NCBI GenBank assembly: GCA_036398215.1
Contig: DASWHK010000225.1
Location: forward strand, 1-61,338
Length of the DNA: 61,338 bases
Reading direction: 5' to 3'
DNA from: DASWHK01 sp036398215
GTDB lineage: Bacteria > Acidobacteriota > UBA890
The translations under genes were made by a program, and so were the position numbers. Position 1 is the stretch's first letter. Each line of letters starts with the position of its first letter. This document shows positions 16,699 to 24,094 of the stretch, one piece after another. The notes under the pieces were generated by a model. That model was given only the letters and a program-made list of their open reading frames with translations. It did not search any database and was not told the origin of the DNA.

Positions 16699-19470
16699 CT
16701 ATCCCCGGCGCAGGGTCTCCGCCGGGTGGATATGGGTCGCCTGCCGGCCCGGAAGCCACGCGGCGAGGAGGGCGACGACCAGCAGCATCGCGGCCGCCCC
16801 GGCGAATGCGATGGGGTCGGCGGGATCGACCTCGTACAGGAGCGCCGTCAAATAGCGAGTCAACGCGGCAGCCATCACCATGCCGGCGACGATCCCCAGC
16901 GCGGCGCTCACCAGGCCGTCGCGAACGAGGAGGCCGACCATCTGCGCGTTTCGGGCTCCCAGCGCCAGGCGGATGCCGAGCTCGCGCCGCCGCTGCACGA
17001 CGTCGTAGCTGACCACGCCCCAGATCCCGGTGACGGCGAGCACCACGGCCATCCCGGCGAACACGGCGAGAAGCTGCATGACCACGCGCGTGGTGCTGAC
17101 CTGGGCGGCGGCGATATCCGCGCCGGTCGTTGCGTCGTAGATCGGGACCTCGGGGTCGAGCATCGCCATCGCCGCGCGAACCTCGGGAAGTACCTGAAGC
17201 GGCTCGCCGCGGGTGCGAACGAGGACCTCGATGTCGGCCTCGGGCGCCTGCGGCTGGTAGAAGTAGGCCTCCGGCATGAAGCCCTGATCGGGCGGGTTGT
17301 ACAGCACGTCGGCGACGACGCCGATCACCTCGGCCGAGACGTCGCCGCTGGTGGGCCCGTACCTGACGGCGAACGGCTGGCCGACGGGGTCGGCGTCGCC
17401 AAAGAAACGCCGCGCCGCCGTCTCGTTGATGACGATCGCCGGCGGGGCGCCCGACCGATCGGTCGCGGCGAAGGTCCGGCCGCGCAACAACGGCATCCCC
17501 ACGGCCTCGAAGTAGCCGTCGGTCACGCTCTGCACGCCGATGGTGGGCGCGGCGTCGGGTTCCCACGTGGTTTCGCCGGCGCGGATCATCATCGTGATGG
17601 ACCAGTGGCGCCGCAGCGGAACCACGCCGCCGCCAGCGGCGGCGACCTGCGGGAGCCCCCGAAGACGGTTCAGGAACGTCTCGTGAAACGCCGCGGGGTT
17701 CTCTGCGTGAACGCTGTCGCGCGGCAGGGAATAGGTGAAGGCGAGCAGACGCTCGGGGTCGAAGCCGGTCTCGACGTCGAGAAGCCGGCCGAGGCTCGAC
17801 AGCAACAGGCCGGCGCCGACCAGCAGGACCAGGGCGACGGCGATCTCCGCAGCCACCAGCGCGCCTCGCCCGCCGATCGTCCAGCCGCGTCTTCGCCGGG
17901 CACCGCCGCCCTGTTTCATGGCGGCGCCGAGGTCGGCGCCGGAGAGGCGCAGGGCGGGGACGGCGCCGAAGAGGGCGCCGGTGAGCAGGGCGAGCCCGAG
18001 CGTGTAGGCGAGCGCCGAGGCATCGAAGGAGAAGCCGGCGGCGTCGACGAAGGCGAGGTTCCAGCTTCCGTCGGCGAAGCCCGCCGGCCAGATCGCGCCG
18101 AGGGCGCGAACCGCGAGCGCCGCGACGCCGATCCCCAGAATACCGCCGCCGCTGGCGAGCAGCAGCGTCTCGGCGAGCAGACCTCGAGCCAGCCGCGCGC
18201 GAGAGGCCCCCAGCGCCAGGCGCACCGCGATCTCGCGACGGCGATCGGCGCCGCGGGCGAGCATCAGCGCCGCCAGGTTGGTGCAGGCGATCAGCAGTAC
18301 CAGACCGGAAGCCGTCGCCACGATCAGCACCGCCCGCTGCGCGCGGGGATTGCGCCGCGCCTCGGCGATCGAGCGGGCCTTGCCGGTGATGCGGCTCGCC
18401 GGGTCGGCCCACGGAAATGCCTCGTCGACGCTGCGGGCCACGGCCGCCATCCGCTCGTCGATCTCCGCCGGCGATGCGTCGGCGCGCAGGCGCGCGATCG
18501 CCTGCATCCAGTGGGCCTGCGCGCCGCGGAGCATGACCGGGGAGAACAGCGCCGGCGCCGAGCGCACCGGCACCCAGAGGCGGGCGCGGCCGCTGAGACC
18601 GGCGAAGCCCGCCGGGGCAACGCCCACGACCGTCATCGTCTGGCCGTTGAGCACCAGCTCCTGGCCGATCGCGCCGGGGTTGGCGCCGAGGCGCTCCTGC
18701 CAGAGGCCGCGCGAGATGATGACCTCCCGCGAAGCCGCCTCGTCGTCACTCACCGACAGGGTGCGTCCGTGCGCCGGATCGACGCCAAGCACCGCGAAGT
18801 AGCCGGGGGTCACGACCTCGGCGTCGAGGCGGGCGGCGTCGCCGCGGCCGGTCAACGTCACCGTGCGCGTCGCATAGCCGGCCAGCGACGCCACCGGCAG
18901 CTCCTCGGCCGCGGCCAGGATCTCGTACTTGGGCCACGACCAGGGAATCGCTCGCGGCGATCCCGGCTGGTCGTCTTCGACGACGGCGAGGTCGAGGATC
19001 ACCAGCCGGTCGGGGTCGGGGTAGGGCAGCGGCGCGAGCAAGGCGGCCTCGATCGCCGTGAAGATGGCGCCGTTGATGCCGACGCCGAGCGCCAGCACCA
19101 GCAGCGCGGTGATCGTGAACACCGGCGAGCGCGCCAGAGTCCGGAAAGCAAAGCGGAGGTCGGTTCCTATTTGGTTCCGGAACAGCTCACGGCTCCTGTG
19201 GGCCCAGCGGCCGGCGGGCGTTTCGGGCGGCGGCGCGCCGACACCGCCGCTCCGCCAGCGCTCGCGGGCGCCGCGCGCCAGCGCGTCCCACGCGGCTCGC
19301 CGGGCATATCGAGAGGCGCGCCGGCGGCCCTCGTTGCGAAACGCGGCGTGCGCCGCCGCGAAGGTAGCGATCATCTCCGGCCCATAGGTCTCGCGGATCT
19401 CCTTGGGAAAGGCCCACACCGCCCAGGCATACAGCCGCACCGGGAGGGAAGCATCGCGCGGCGTCTTCAC
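16699..19470 (-). CDS. ADOP-family orphan ABC permease, copy 2
   Basis: A 923-residue paralogue of copy 1. The ADOP N-terminal segment is RLYAWAVWAFPKEIRETYGPE. Two MacB-type halves follow (VFTITALLVLALGVGINGAIF; LLIACTNLAALMLARGADRRREIAVRLALGASRARL; ELGIRLALGARNAQMVGLLV), ending WLPGRQATHIHPAETLRRG. GTG 19470 is preferred: it starts the conserved region and follows GGGAGA at 8 nt, while upstream codons extend into non-conserved sequence. No ATPase partner is present. Its PadR gene lies 178 bp upstream on the same strand, so the pair may be one transcript. Confidence 0.88.
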   Translation of the reverse strand: MKTPRDASLPVRLYAWAVWAFPKEIRETYGPEMIATFAAAHAAFRNEGRRRASRYARRAAWDALARGARERWRSGGVGAPPPETPAGRWAHRSRELFRNQIGTDLRFAFRTLARSPVFTITALLVLALGVGINGAIFTAIEAALLAPLPYPDPDRLVILDLAVVEDDQPGSPRAIPWSWPKYEILAAAEELPVASLAGYATRTVTLTGRGDAARLDAEVVTPGYFAVLGVDPAHGRTLSVSDDEAASREVIISRGLWQERLGANPGAIGQELVLNGQTMTVVGVAPAGFAGLSGRARLWVPVRSAPALFSPVMLRGAQAHWMQAIARLRADASPAEIDERMAAVARSVDEAFPWADPASRITGKARSIAEARRNPRAQRAVLIVATASGLVLLIACTNLAALMLARGADRRREIAVRLALGASRARLARGLLAETLLLASGGGILGIGVAALAVRALGAIWPAGFADGSWNLAFVDAAGFSFDASALAYTLGLALLTGALFGAVPALRLSGADLGAAMKQGGGARRRRGWTIGGRGALVAAEIAVALVLLVGAGLLLSSLGRLLDVETGFDPERLLAFTYSLPRDSVHAENPAAFHETFLNRLRGLPQVAAAGGGVVPLRRHWSITMMIRAGETTWEPDAAPTIGVQSVTDGYFEAVGMPLLRGRTFAATDRSGAPPAIVINETAARRFFGDADPVGQPFAVRYGPTSGDVSAEVIGVVADVLYNPPDQGFMPEAYFYQPQAPEADIEVLVRTRGEPLQVLPEVRAAMAMLDPEVPIYDATTGADIAAAQVSTTRVVMQLLAVFAGMAVVLAVTGIWGVVSYDVVQRRRELGIRLALGARNAQMVGLLVRDGLVSAALGIVAGMVMAAALTRYLTALLYEVDPADPIAFAGAAAMLLVVALLAAWLPGRQATHIHPAETLRRG

Positions 19471-19648
19471 CTTCCGAGTCTCCCGCCGGCCGTCACACTC
19501 AGGGGATCGTCGCTGGTGCACATCGAGAATCGCGCAGAAATACGCGAGGACGTGGCTGGACGTCGAGCAGACAACGAATGGCATAAGACATGCCGGCACG
19601 CAGCGCCGCAGCGCGGCGGCGAAGGGCACGCCGGAAGCGGAACGAGCA

Positions 19649-20005
19649 TCATCGCGTGCCCGGGGCCAGCCGCTGGCTCCGCGCCACGTCGAGCAGCCGG
19701 CCGAGGCGCTCGGACTCGGCCACCGCCACGCGGCGGCCGAAGTCGGTCACCCGGTAGTAGCGGCGGCGCCGGTCGGAGCTCTCGTCCGGCGGCTCGGCCA
19801 GCTCGGCGATCAGGCCGGCCTCGACCATGCGGGCGATCGTCGCGTACAGCGTCCCCGGCAGCAGCGCGTCCTCGCCGCCGGTCTTGTCGTTGAAGGCCTG
19901 CATGATCGCGTAGCCGTGCATCGCCTCGTCGCCCAGGGCCAGCAGCACGTGGTAGACGGGAGGGCTCAGCGGCAGCAGCTCGCGGGGATCGGATGGCGTC
20001 GTCAT
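19649..20005 (-). CDS. PadR-family transcriptional regulator, copy 2
   Basis: A 118-residue PadR protein (LSPPVYHVLLALGDEAMHGYAIMQAF, LLPGTLYATIARMVEAGLI, RRRYYRVTDFGRRVAVAE). It is clearly paralogous to copy 1 but with a different recognition-helix region (TGGEDALLPGTLYATI against SGGRVVIGPGTLYEAI). The two therefore probably read different operators, which agrees with the unrelated palindromes in front of each gene. It likely controls itself and the second ADOP permease. Confidence 0.93.
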   Translation of the reverse strand: MTTPSDPRELLPLSPPVYHVLLALGDEAMHGYAIMQAFNDKTGGEDALLPGTLYATIARMVEAGLIAELAEPPDESSDRRRRYYRVTDFGRRVAVAESERLGRLLDVARSQRLAPGTR

Positions 20006-20038
20006 CGGCTACCTTTGGCGCGGAATCTCATGTAGTCA

Positions 20039-20067
20039 ACTATAATGTATCACATTATATTTGGCAA
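20039..20067 (-). promoter_or_regulatory. padR copy 2 promoter with 19-bp perfect palindrome in the spacer
   Basis: On the minus strand TTGCCA (20062-20067) and TATAGT (20039-20044) are exactly 17 bp apart. Between them, and touching the -10, is TATAATGTATCACATTATA (20041-20059), with 8-bp perfect arms and a 3-bp spacer. The ATGT...ACAT core is that of known PadR boxes. This is the most AT-rich stretch in the area. Confidence 0.8.
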
Positions 20068-20108
20068 CATTCCGATTGGCCAGTTGACGTAGAACGACGG
20101 AGTCCGCC

Positions 20109-20270
20109 TTATCTCCTGGGACGTCGCCGGACGTGATCACGGAGGCTGGCGAAATAGGCTTCGTCGGCAGGTGCCGAGGGAGGGGATGCAGCGCCCTCCT
20201 GCAAGAGGCCACGAAGGCGCAGCCGGTCTTGCTCTTTGCGCATCACTTCACGGACGTACTCGCTGCTCAT
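20109..20270 (-). CDS. ParD-like antitoxin tail lacking its DNA-binding N-terminus
   Basis: A 53-residue frame (MSSEYVREVMRKEQDRLRLR, then GLLQEGAASPPSAPADEAYF) matching the C-terminal two-thirds of ParD antitoxins, the part that wraps the ParE toxin. The roughly 25-residue ribbon-helix-helix head is absent. Its ATG shares one base with the BrnA stop (TGATG), so it is translated by termination-reinitiation as the third gene of the brnTA operon. No ParE gene follows. It may be a remnant, a trans-acting anti-ParE peptide, or part of a composite antitoxin whose DNA-binding is provided by BrnA; the last two are speculation. Confidence 0.7.
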   Translation of the reverse strand: MSSEYVREVMRKEQDRLRLRGLLQEGAASPPSAPADEAYFASLRDHVRRRPRR

Positions 20271-20497
20271 CAGCCGCCTGCTGCCTCCAGGTGGCGTGCG
20301 ATCAGCATCTTGATCAGCGATTGCCGCGGGACGCCGAGCCGGGTGGCTTCCCTGTCGAGCTTCTGGATCATCCAGACGGGAAAGTCGACGTTGACCCGCT
20401 TCTGCTCCAGCCCCGGCCGGCGGGCTTTCGACAAGTCGAGGTGCTCGGTGATGTTCTCGCCAGCGTCGAACTTCTTGTCGAGCTGTTTAGCTTTCAT
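20270..20497 (-). CDS. brnA: BrnA-like RHH antitoxin
   Basis: A 75-residue protein with a polar N-terminal toxin-binding region (AGENITEHLDLSKARRPG) and a C-terminal ribbon-helix-helix (KRVNVDFPVWMIQKLDREATRLGVPRQSLI), the inverted layout typical of BrnA/CopG antitoxins. It overlaps the brnT 3' end by 11 nt. It should neutralise BrnT and repress the operon at the palindrome just before brnT. Confidence 0.85.
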   Translation of the reverse strand: MKAKQLDKKFDAGENITEHLDLSKARRPGLEQKRVNVDFPVWMIQKLDREATRLGVPRQSLIKMLIARHLEAAGG

Positions 20498-20747
20498 AGA
20501 TCTCGACCTCTTCCTCGCGTGACCTTCGGACGGAGATCAAGCGAATCTTGTCGCTTCGGTACGTGATGATCGCCGACCAATGCTTGTCGGCCAACTTCCC
20601 GACCACCAAGAAACGCGGCTCATCTTCTGTTCGCGCCGGAACCTCGACCAAGTGGGGATCTCGCCATAGCGCGAGGGCATCATCGAAGCTGATCCCATGT
20701 TTTCGCAGATTGGCATTGCTTTTCGCCGGATCGAACTCGAATTCCAT
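20487..20747 (-). CDS. brnT: BrnT-like ribonuclease toxin
   Basis: An 86-residue BrnT-family protein: FEFDPAKSNANLRKHGISFDDAL at the start, the GKLADKHWSAIITYRSDKIRLISVRRSREEE core with conserved basic residues, and Arg/His for RNA cleavage. It is the first gene of the operon (toxin first, as usual for brnTA). ATG 20747 abuts a 19-bp palindrome with no Shine-Dalgarno in the usual window. A leaderless message from the TATACT 10 nt upstream is possible. Confidence 0.9.
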   Translation of the reverse strand: MEFEFDPAKSNANLRKHGISFDDALALWRDPHLVEVPARTEDEPRFLVVGKLADKHWSAIITYRSDKIRLISVRRSREEEVEIYES

Positions 20748-20766
20748 AGGTATAGTAAGTATACCT
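20748..20766 (-). promoter_or_regulatory. brnTA operator, 19-bp palindrome abutting the start codon
   Basis: AGGTATAGTAAGTATACCT has perfect 7-bp arms and a 5-bp spacer, and it ends one base before the brnT ATG. On the minus strand it contains TATACT, a good -10 element. Binding by BrnA would block transcription initiation directly. Confidence 0.75.
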
Positions 20767-20808
20767 CCCGTATATCATCAGAGGGAAGATTCCCAAGCCG
20801 CGTCGTGC

Positions 20809-21633
20809 CTACCTGCCGCCGCGCATCGCCGCGTCATAGCGCATGCGCAGCGTCCGGACCGGGTTGGCGTCCTCGGAGGGCTGGATGTCCTGGTCGGTGA
20901 CGCTGATGTAGAACGCGTAGGTGCCGTCGTTGTGCGACTCGCCGATCGGGTCGTCCCGCTCGGCGCGCAGGATGTAGGCGACGTGGGCGGTCTTGGCGGT
21001 GCAGGGGGCGTCGACCTCGGGGTTGCGCGGGTTGTCGCAGGAGCAGCGCGAGTCGCCGCCCTCCCGATCCGCGGCTTCCATGGCGGCCATCACCCGATCG
21101 GTCAGGCTGCCGCCCGCCTCGCGGAACGCCGCCGCGGCCTCGTGCACCACGGCCGGGCTCTCGAGGATGTTGCCCTGCACCGAGTAGAGGATCGACGGCT
21201 CGCTCCGGAGCTGGCCGCCCTCGTGCAGCGAGTGCTCGCCGTTGCGCGCCCCCGAGTGCCGCGCCATGCGCCCCTGCAGGTCTAGGATGGCGAACTGGCG
21301 CGACTCGAAACGCTCGTCGGCCCGCAGCATCTCGAGGATCTCCGCCGGCGGCGTGCCCTTTTGCAGCTCCCGGTAGATCAGCATCTGGTTCTCGCGCGTC
21401 CGATCGACGCCGGCCTGCGCCGCCGCCACGCCGACGCCCGGCACGACGATCGCCTGGATTCCCATGAGCCCGTTGGGCCCGCCCATTCTTTGCAGCCCGG
21501 CGCCGCTCACACACGTCGCCGAGGCGATCACGACCGTGCCCGTGCGCTGGTCGACCGCGATCACCGACCAGGTCGCGAAGGCTGGGCTGGCGACGAGCAG
21601 ACAGAAACTGGCAATCAGGATCCGGCGAATCAT
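20809..21633 (-). CDS. secreted DUF1028 protein (predicted Ntn-hydrolase)
   Basis: A 274-residue protein. The signal peptide IRRILIASFCLLVASPAFA is followed at once by TWSVIAVDQRTGTVVIASAT, which is the normal beginning of the DUF1028 domain. Further family motifs are GVGVAAAQAGVD, ADERFESRQFAILDLQG and HSGARNGEH. DUF1028 proteins have an Ntn-hydrolase-like fold with a putative N-terminal Thr nucleophile. Signal-peptidase cleavage after AFA would expose exactly that Thr. AAGGAG lies 7 nt before ATG 21633. The substrate is unknown; peptidoglycan or peptide amide bonds have been proposed for relatives. Confidence 0.82.
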   Translation of the reverse strand: MIRRILIASFCLLVASPAFATWSVIAVDQRTGTVVIASATCVSGAGLQRMGGPNGLMGIQAIVVPGVGVAAAQAGVDRTRENQMLIYRELQKGTPPAEILEMLRADERFESRQFAILDLQGRMARHSGARNGEHSLHEGGQLRSEPSILYSVQGNILESPAVVHEAAAAFREAGGSLTDRVMAAMEAADREGGDSRCSCDNPRNPEVDAPCTAKTAHVAYILRAERDDPIGESHNDGTYAFYISVTDQDIQPSEDANPVRTLRMRYDAAMRGGR

Positions 21634-21810
21634 CGGCAATCTCCTTCGCTGGTGCCGGTCGCGGGGCGCGAACACGGCGGTCATTCAGGAGGCGTCGTCA
21701 GGGGGAAGAATGGCATACACGTGGCGCGGAAAAGGGCTTGTGCCCCACCGACGCCTCCGCGTCGAGCAGATCGAGCAGCGTGCGCGGGCCTGCAAGAACG
21801 CCGGCTCCTT

Positions 21811-23316
21811 CTAGAAGCCGCCGCCGCCGGGCCCGCCGCCGGGGCCGCCGCCGCCAAACCCCCCGAACCCGTCGCGGTTGCTCGTGAAACGCGGGTTGAC
21901 GATGTTGTTGAAGATCGAACCGAACTGGTAGGTGATCCCGTAGTTGATCTGGTAGGTCGAGTTCGTGGCCAGCGCCGCCTGGCGCAGCAGGATCTCCTCG
22001 TTGGTCTGCTCCTCGACGGCAAGGAACCGCTGGTTGCGGACCGCGGCCCAGTTGCCGCGCACGTTGAAGCTCAGGCCGCGGGTGATGCGGAAGTCGATGC
22101 GACCGTTGAGCTGAGCGCTCCACTGGTCCCAGTGGTTCAGAAACTGGACCAGCTCGACGCCCGCCTCGAACTCCCCCCAGGGTTGCACCGCGTCCATGTT
22201 CACCAGCAGCGCGTGGTCGAGGAGCGTCTCCGCGGTCTTCTCGAAGATGGTTTCTTCAAAGTACCGATCGTGCCCCACCCCGATCTCGTAGGTGAACGTG
22301 AAGATCCGGCGCGACGACTCGCCGTACGGGAATACGTTGTACTCGATCCCCGGAGCGCCGACGATCACCAGCTCGTGATTGGTGAACGACGCCTGCCACG
22401 CCGCCCCTTTCACCGACAGACCCCAGTGTTCGCCCAGGCTCTTGACCGTCTGGTGCGTGAACGAGTAGCTGCGGGTGGTCCCGATCGACTCGGTTCCGTC
22501 GTTGAGGATGAACTTGCGTTCGTCGTGGCGGAAGTTGGCGTTGAAGCGGATCTTCCAATCCTCGGTCGTGCGGTTCGCTGAGCCCATGAGGCGAATGTTG
22601 TAGTTCGAGCGCCGGTCTTCGCCGCCGACCTGACCGTTCACATTGATGCGGAAGACCCAGAAGTTCCACGGGTCGTCGTCGGGGTCGACCACGAGGAACC
22701 GCTGCTCGACCTGCTGGACCTGCTCGCGGATGTCGAGCTGATGGATGAGCGGCGTCTTGGCGAGGTAGTGCACGACGCCGGCGCGGATCATCTGGGCGAT
22801 GCCCTCGCGCCGCTCGTCCTCCGTGTTCGTGTTGCTCGACATCCAGACCAGGCGGATATCGTCGCCCTCGAACTCGCGTAAGCCGATGAAGTCGAAGGTG
22901 AACTCCTGGCCGCCCCCGGCAAACTGGCTGGTGACCAGGACGTGGATCTGCGCGTCCTGGCGATCCCGCACGTAGTTGACGAAGGTGATCTCACGCCGCA
23001 GGTAGTCTTGGTCGCAGGTGCGCCCTTGGCAGTCGAGAAAAACGAGCAGCCCGGACGGCGCCTCTTCCTGCTCGGCCTCCTCCTGCGCCTGGCTCGAAAA
23101 GTCGAAGCCGCGCGCCGTGCCGGGCGCCGCGGTCGGCAAGCCCAGCGGCCGCGTGATGCCGTTCTGCTGCGCGAGAGACGCGGACGCCGCGGTCAGCTTG
23201 GCCTCCTGCGCCAACGCCGGAGGGGCATGCGCGGGCCCGGCACCCTGCGCGACCGCCTCGGCCGGGACGAGGCCCGGGGCGCACAACGCCACCAGGAAGA
23301 CGGCGAGCGATCTCAT
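21811..23316 (-). CDS. outer-membrane beta-barrel protein with periplasmic N-domain
   Basis: A 501-residue protein. It has a signal peptide (MRSLAVFLVALCAPGLVPAEAVAQ) and a roughly 60-residue linker. Next comes an alpha/beta region with a conserved Cys pair (FLDCQGRTCDQDYLRREI) and the segment VNYVRDRQDAQIHVLVTSQF, then a series of amphipathic beta-strands (NFWVFRINVNGQVGG, DWKIRFNANFRHDERKF, LSVKGAAWQASF). It ends in a Gly-rich tail (GFGGFGGGGPGGGPGGGGF). Similar barrels occur in Acidobacteriota and Gemmatimonadota, with no known function. The barrel call is from strand periodicity and Asn/Phe patterning. Confidence 0.65.
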   Translation of the reverse strand: MRSLAVFLVALCAPGLVPAEAVAQGAGPAHAPPALAQEAKLTAASASLAQQNGITRPLGLPTAAPGTARGFDFSSQAQEEAEQEEAPSGLLVFLDCQGRTCDQDYLRREITFVNYVRDRQDAQIHVLVTSQFAGGGQEFTFDFIGLREFEGDDIRLVWMSSNTNTEDERREGIAQMIRAGVVHYLAKTPLIHQLDIREQVQQVEQRFLVVDPDDDPWNFWVFRINVNGQVGGEDRRSNYNIRLMGSANRTTEDWKIRFNANFRHDERKFILNDGTESIGTTRSYSFTHQTVKSLGEHWGLSVKGAAWQASFTNHELVIVGAPGIEYNVFPYGESSRRIFTFTYEIGVGHDRYFEETIFEKTAETLLDHALLVNMDAVQPWGEFEAGVELVQFLNHWDQWSAQLNGRIDFRITRGLSFNVRGNWAAVRNQRFLAVEEQTNEEILLRQAALATNSTYQINYGITYQFGSIFNNIVNPRFTSNRDGFGGFGGGGPGGGPGGGGF

Positions 23317-23478
23317 TGAGCAATCCCCCGGTTCCGTGGGGAGGGAGGGTCAGCAGCCTTCGAACAGTGGGAACCTACACGATGGGGAAAGGCTCGCCGC
23401 CCGGCAGTCTCTCACAGGGAGGGCCGTTCGACAAACCCCGGAAGAACGCCTGTCAGCCGTCTTCGCAAGACGCGATGC

Positions 23479-23506
23479 TTGACTACCTTGACTTGACTAC
23501 CTTGAC
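23479..23506. repeat. perfect 14-bp tandem repeat at the Xre-RES promoter
   Basis: TTGACTACCTTGAC occurs twice head-to-tail, immediately followed by a third partial TTGACT. Each unit supplies -35-like TTGACT hexamers. A TAGCCT at 23512-23517 is a possible -10, 7 nt before the antitoxin ATG. The array may be antitoxin binding sites, an expanded promoter, or both. Confidence 0.65.
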
Positions 23507-23524
23507 TTCGATAGCCTAGGGCTC

Positions 23525-24094
23525 ATGATCTCCCGCGCAACTGCCGACGAGAACCGGTACTCCGACTTTGTCGAACGGGCCACGACGGCGTTTCGTAGGC
23601 GAATCGTCGAGCTGGTCGAATCCTCGAGCCTGCCGGAGGAAACCCCCGAGGAGCTGGGCGAGCGGGCCGGCTTGGCGGCCGCCGCGGCATCCGTCTGGTC
23701 GGAGCACGTAGGGCCGTTTGTCGATACCCACGGTGTGATGACGTTGCTTGGCGGCGTCAGCAAGCAAGCCGTATCCCAGCGTGTTCGTGGCGGACGACTG
23801 CTGGCGCTGCGCACCGAATCCGGACGGCTGGTCTACCCACTGTGGCAGTTTCGCGACGGCAAGACTCTTGCCGGGCTCGCTGAGGTGCTCGACGCCGCCG
23901 GTTACGATCCGGAGCGGCCGGCAAACGGCTGGACCCTGGCCTCGTGGCTATGCACGGAGGACGCCGAGCTTGGCGGGGCGCCGCGATCCCGGCTGGCCAT
24001 CGGTCGGACCGATGAGGTACTGCGAGCGGCACGCGATGTGCGCGCCGAGCTCGGCACCGACGAAACGGCGGCGCTCGCCGCGGGGGCAGCCTGA
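23525..24094 (+). CDS. Xre/MbcA/ParS-type antitoxin of a RES module
   Basis: A 189-residue protein. It has an N-terminal helical region, a helix-turn-helix-like middle (VMTLLGGVSKQAVSQRVRGGRLLALRTESGRLVYP), and a C-terminal domain with the DUF2384 pattern (WLCTEDAELGGAPRSRLAIGRTDEVLRAARDV). The immediate downstream gene encodes a RES-domain toxin, and Xre-RES pairs are an established toxin-antitoxin family. No good Shine-Dalgarno precedes ATG 23525 (AGGG lies only 3 nt away), so a leaderless message is possible. Confidence 0.82.
   Translation: MISRATADENRYSDFVERATTAFRRRIVELVESSSLPEETPEELGERAGLAAAAASVWSEHVGPFVDTHGVMTLLGGVSKQAVSQRVRGGRLLALRTESGRLVYPLWQFRDGKTLAGLAEVLDAAGYDPERPANGWTLASWLCTEDAELGGAPRSRLAIGRTDEVLRAARDVRAELGTDETAALAAGAA

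Noticed and set aside
13200..19470. ADOP proteins as normal MacB transporters
   Set aside because: No ATPase or membrane-fusion gene is adjacent and both have the ADOP N-terminal segment and duplicated permease halves.
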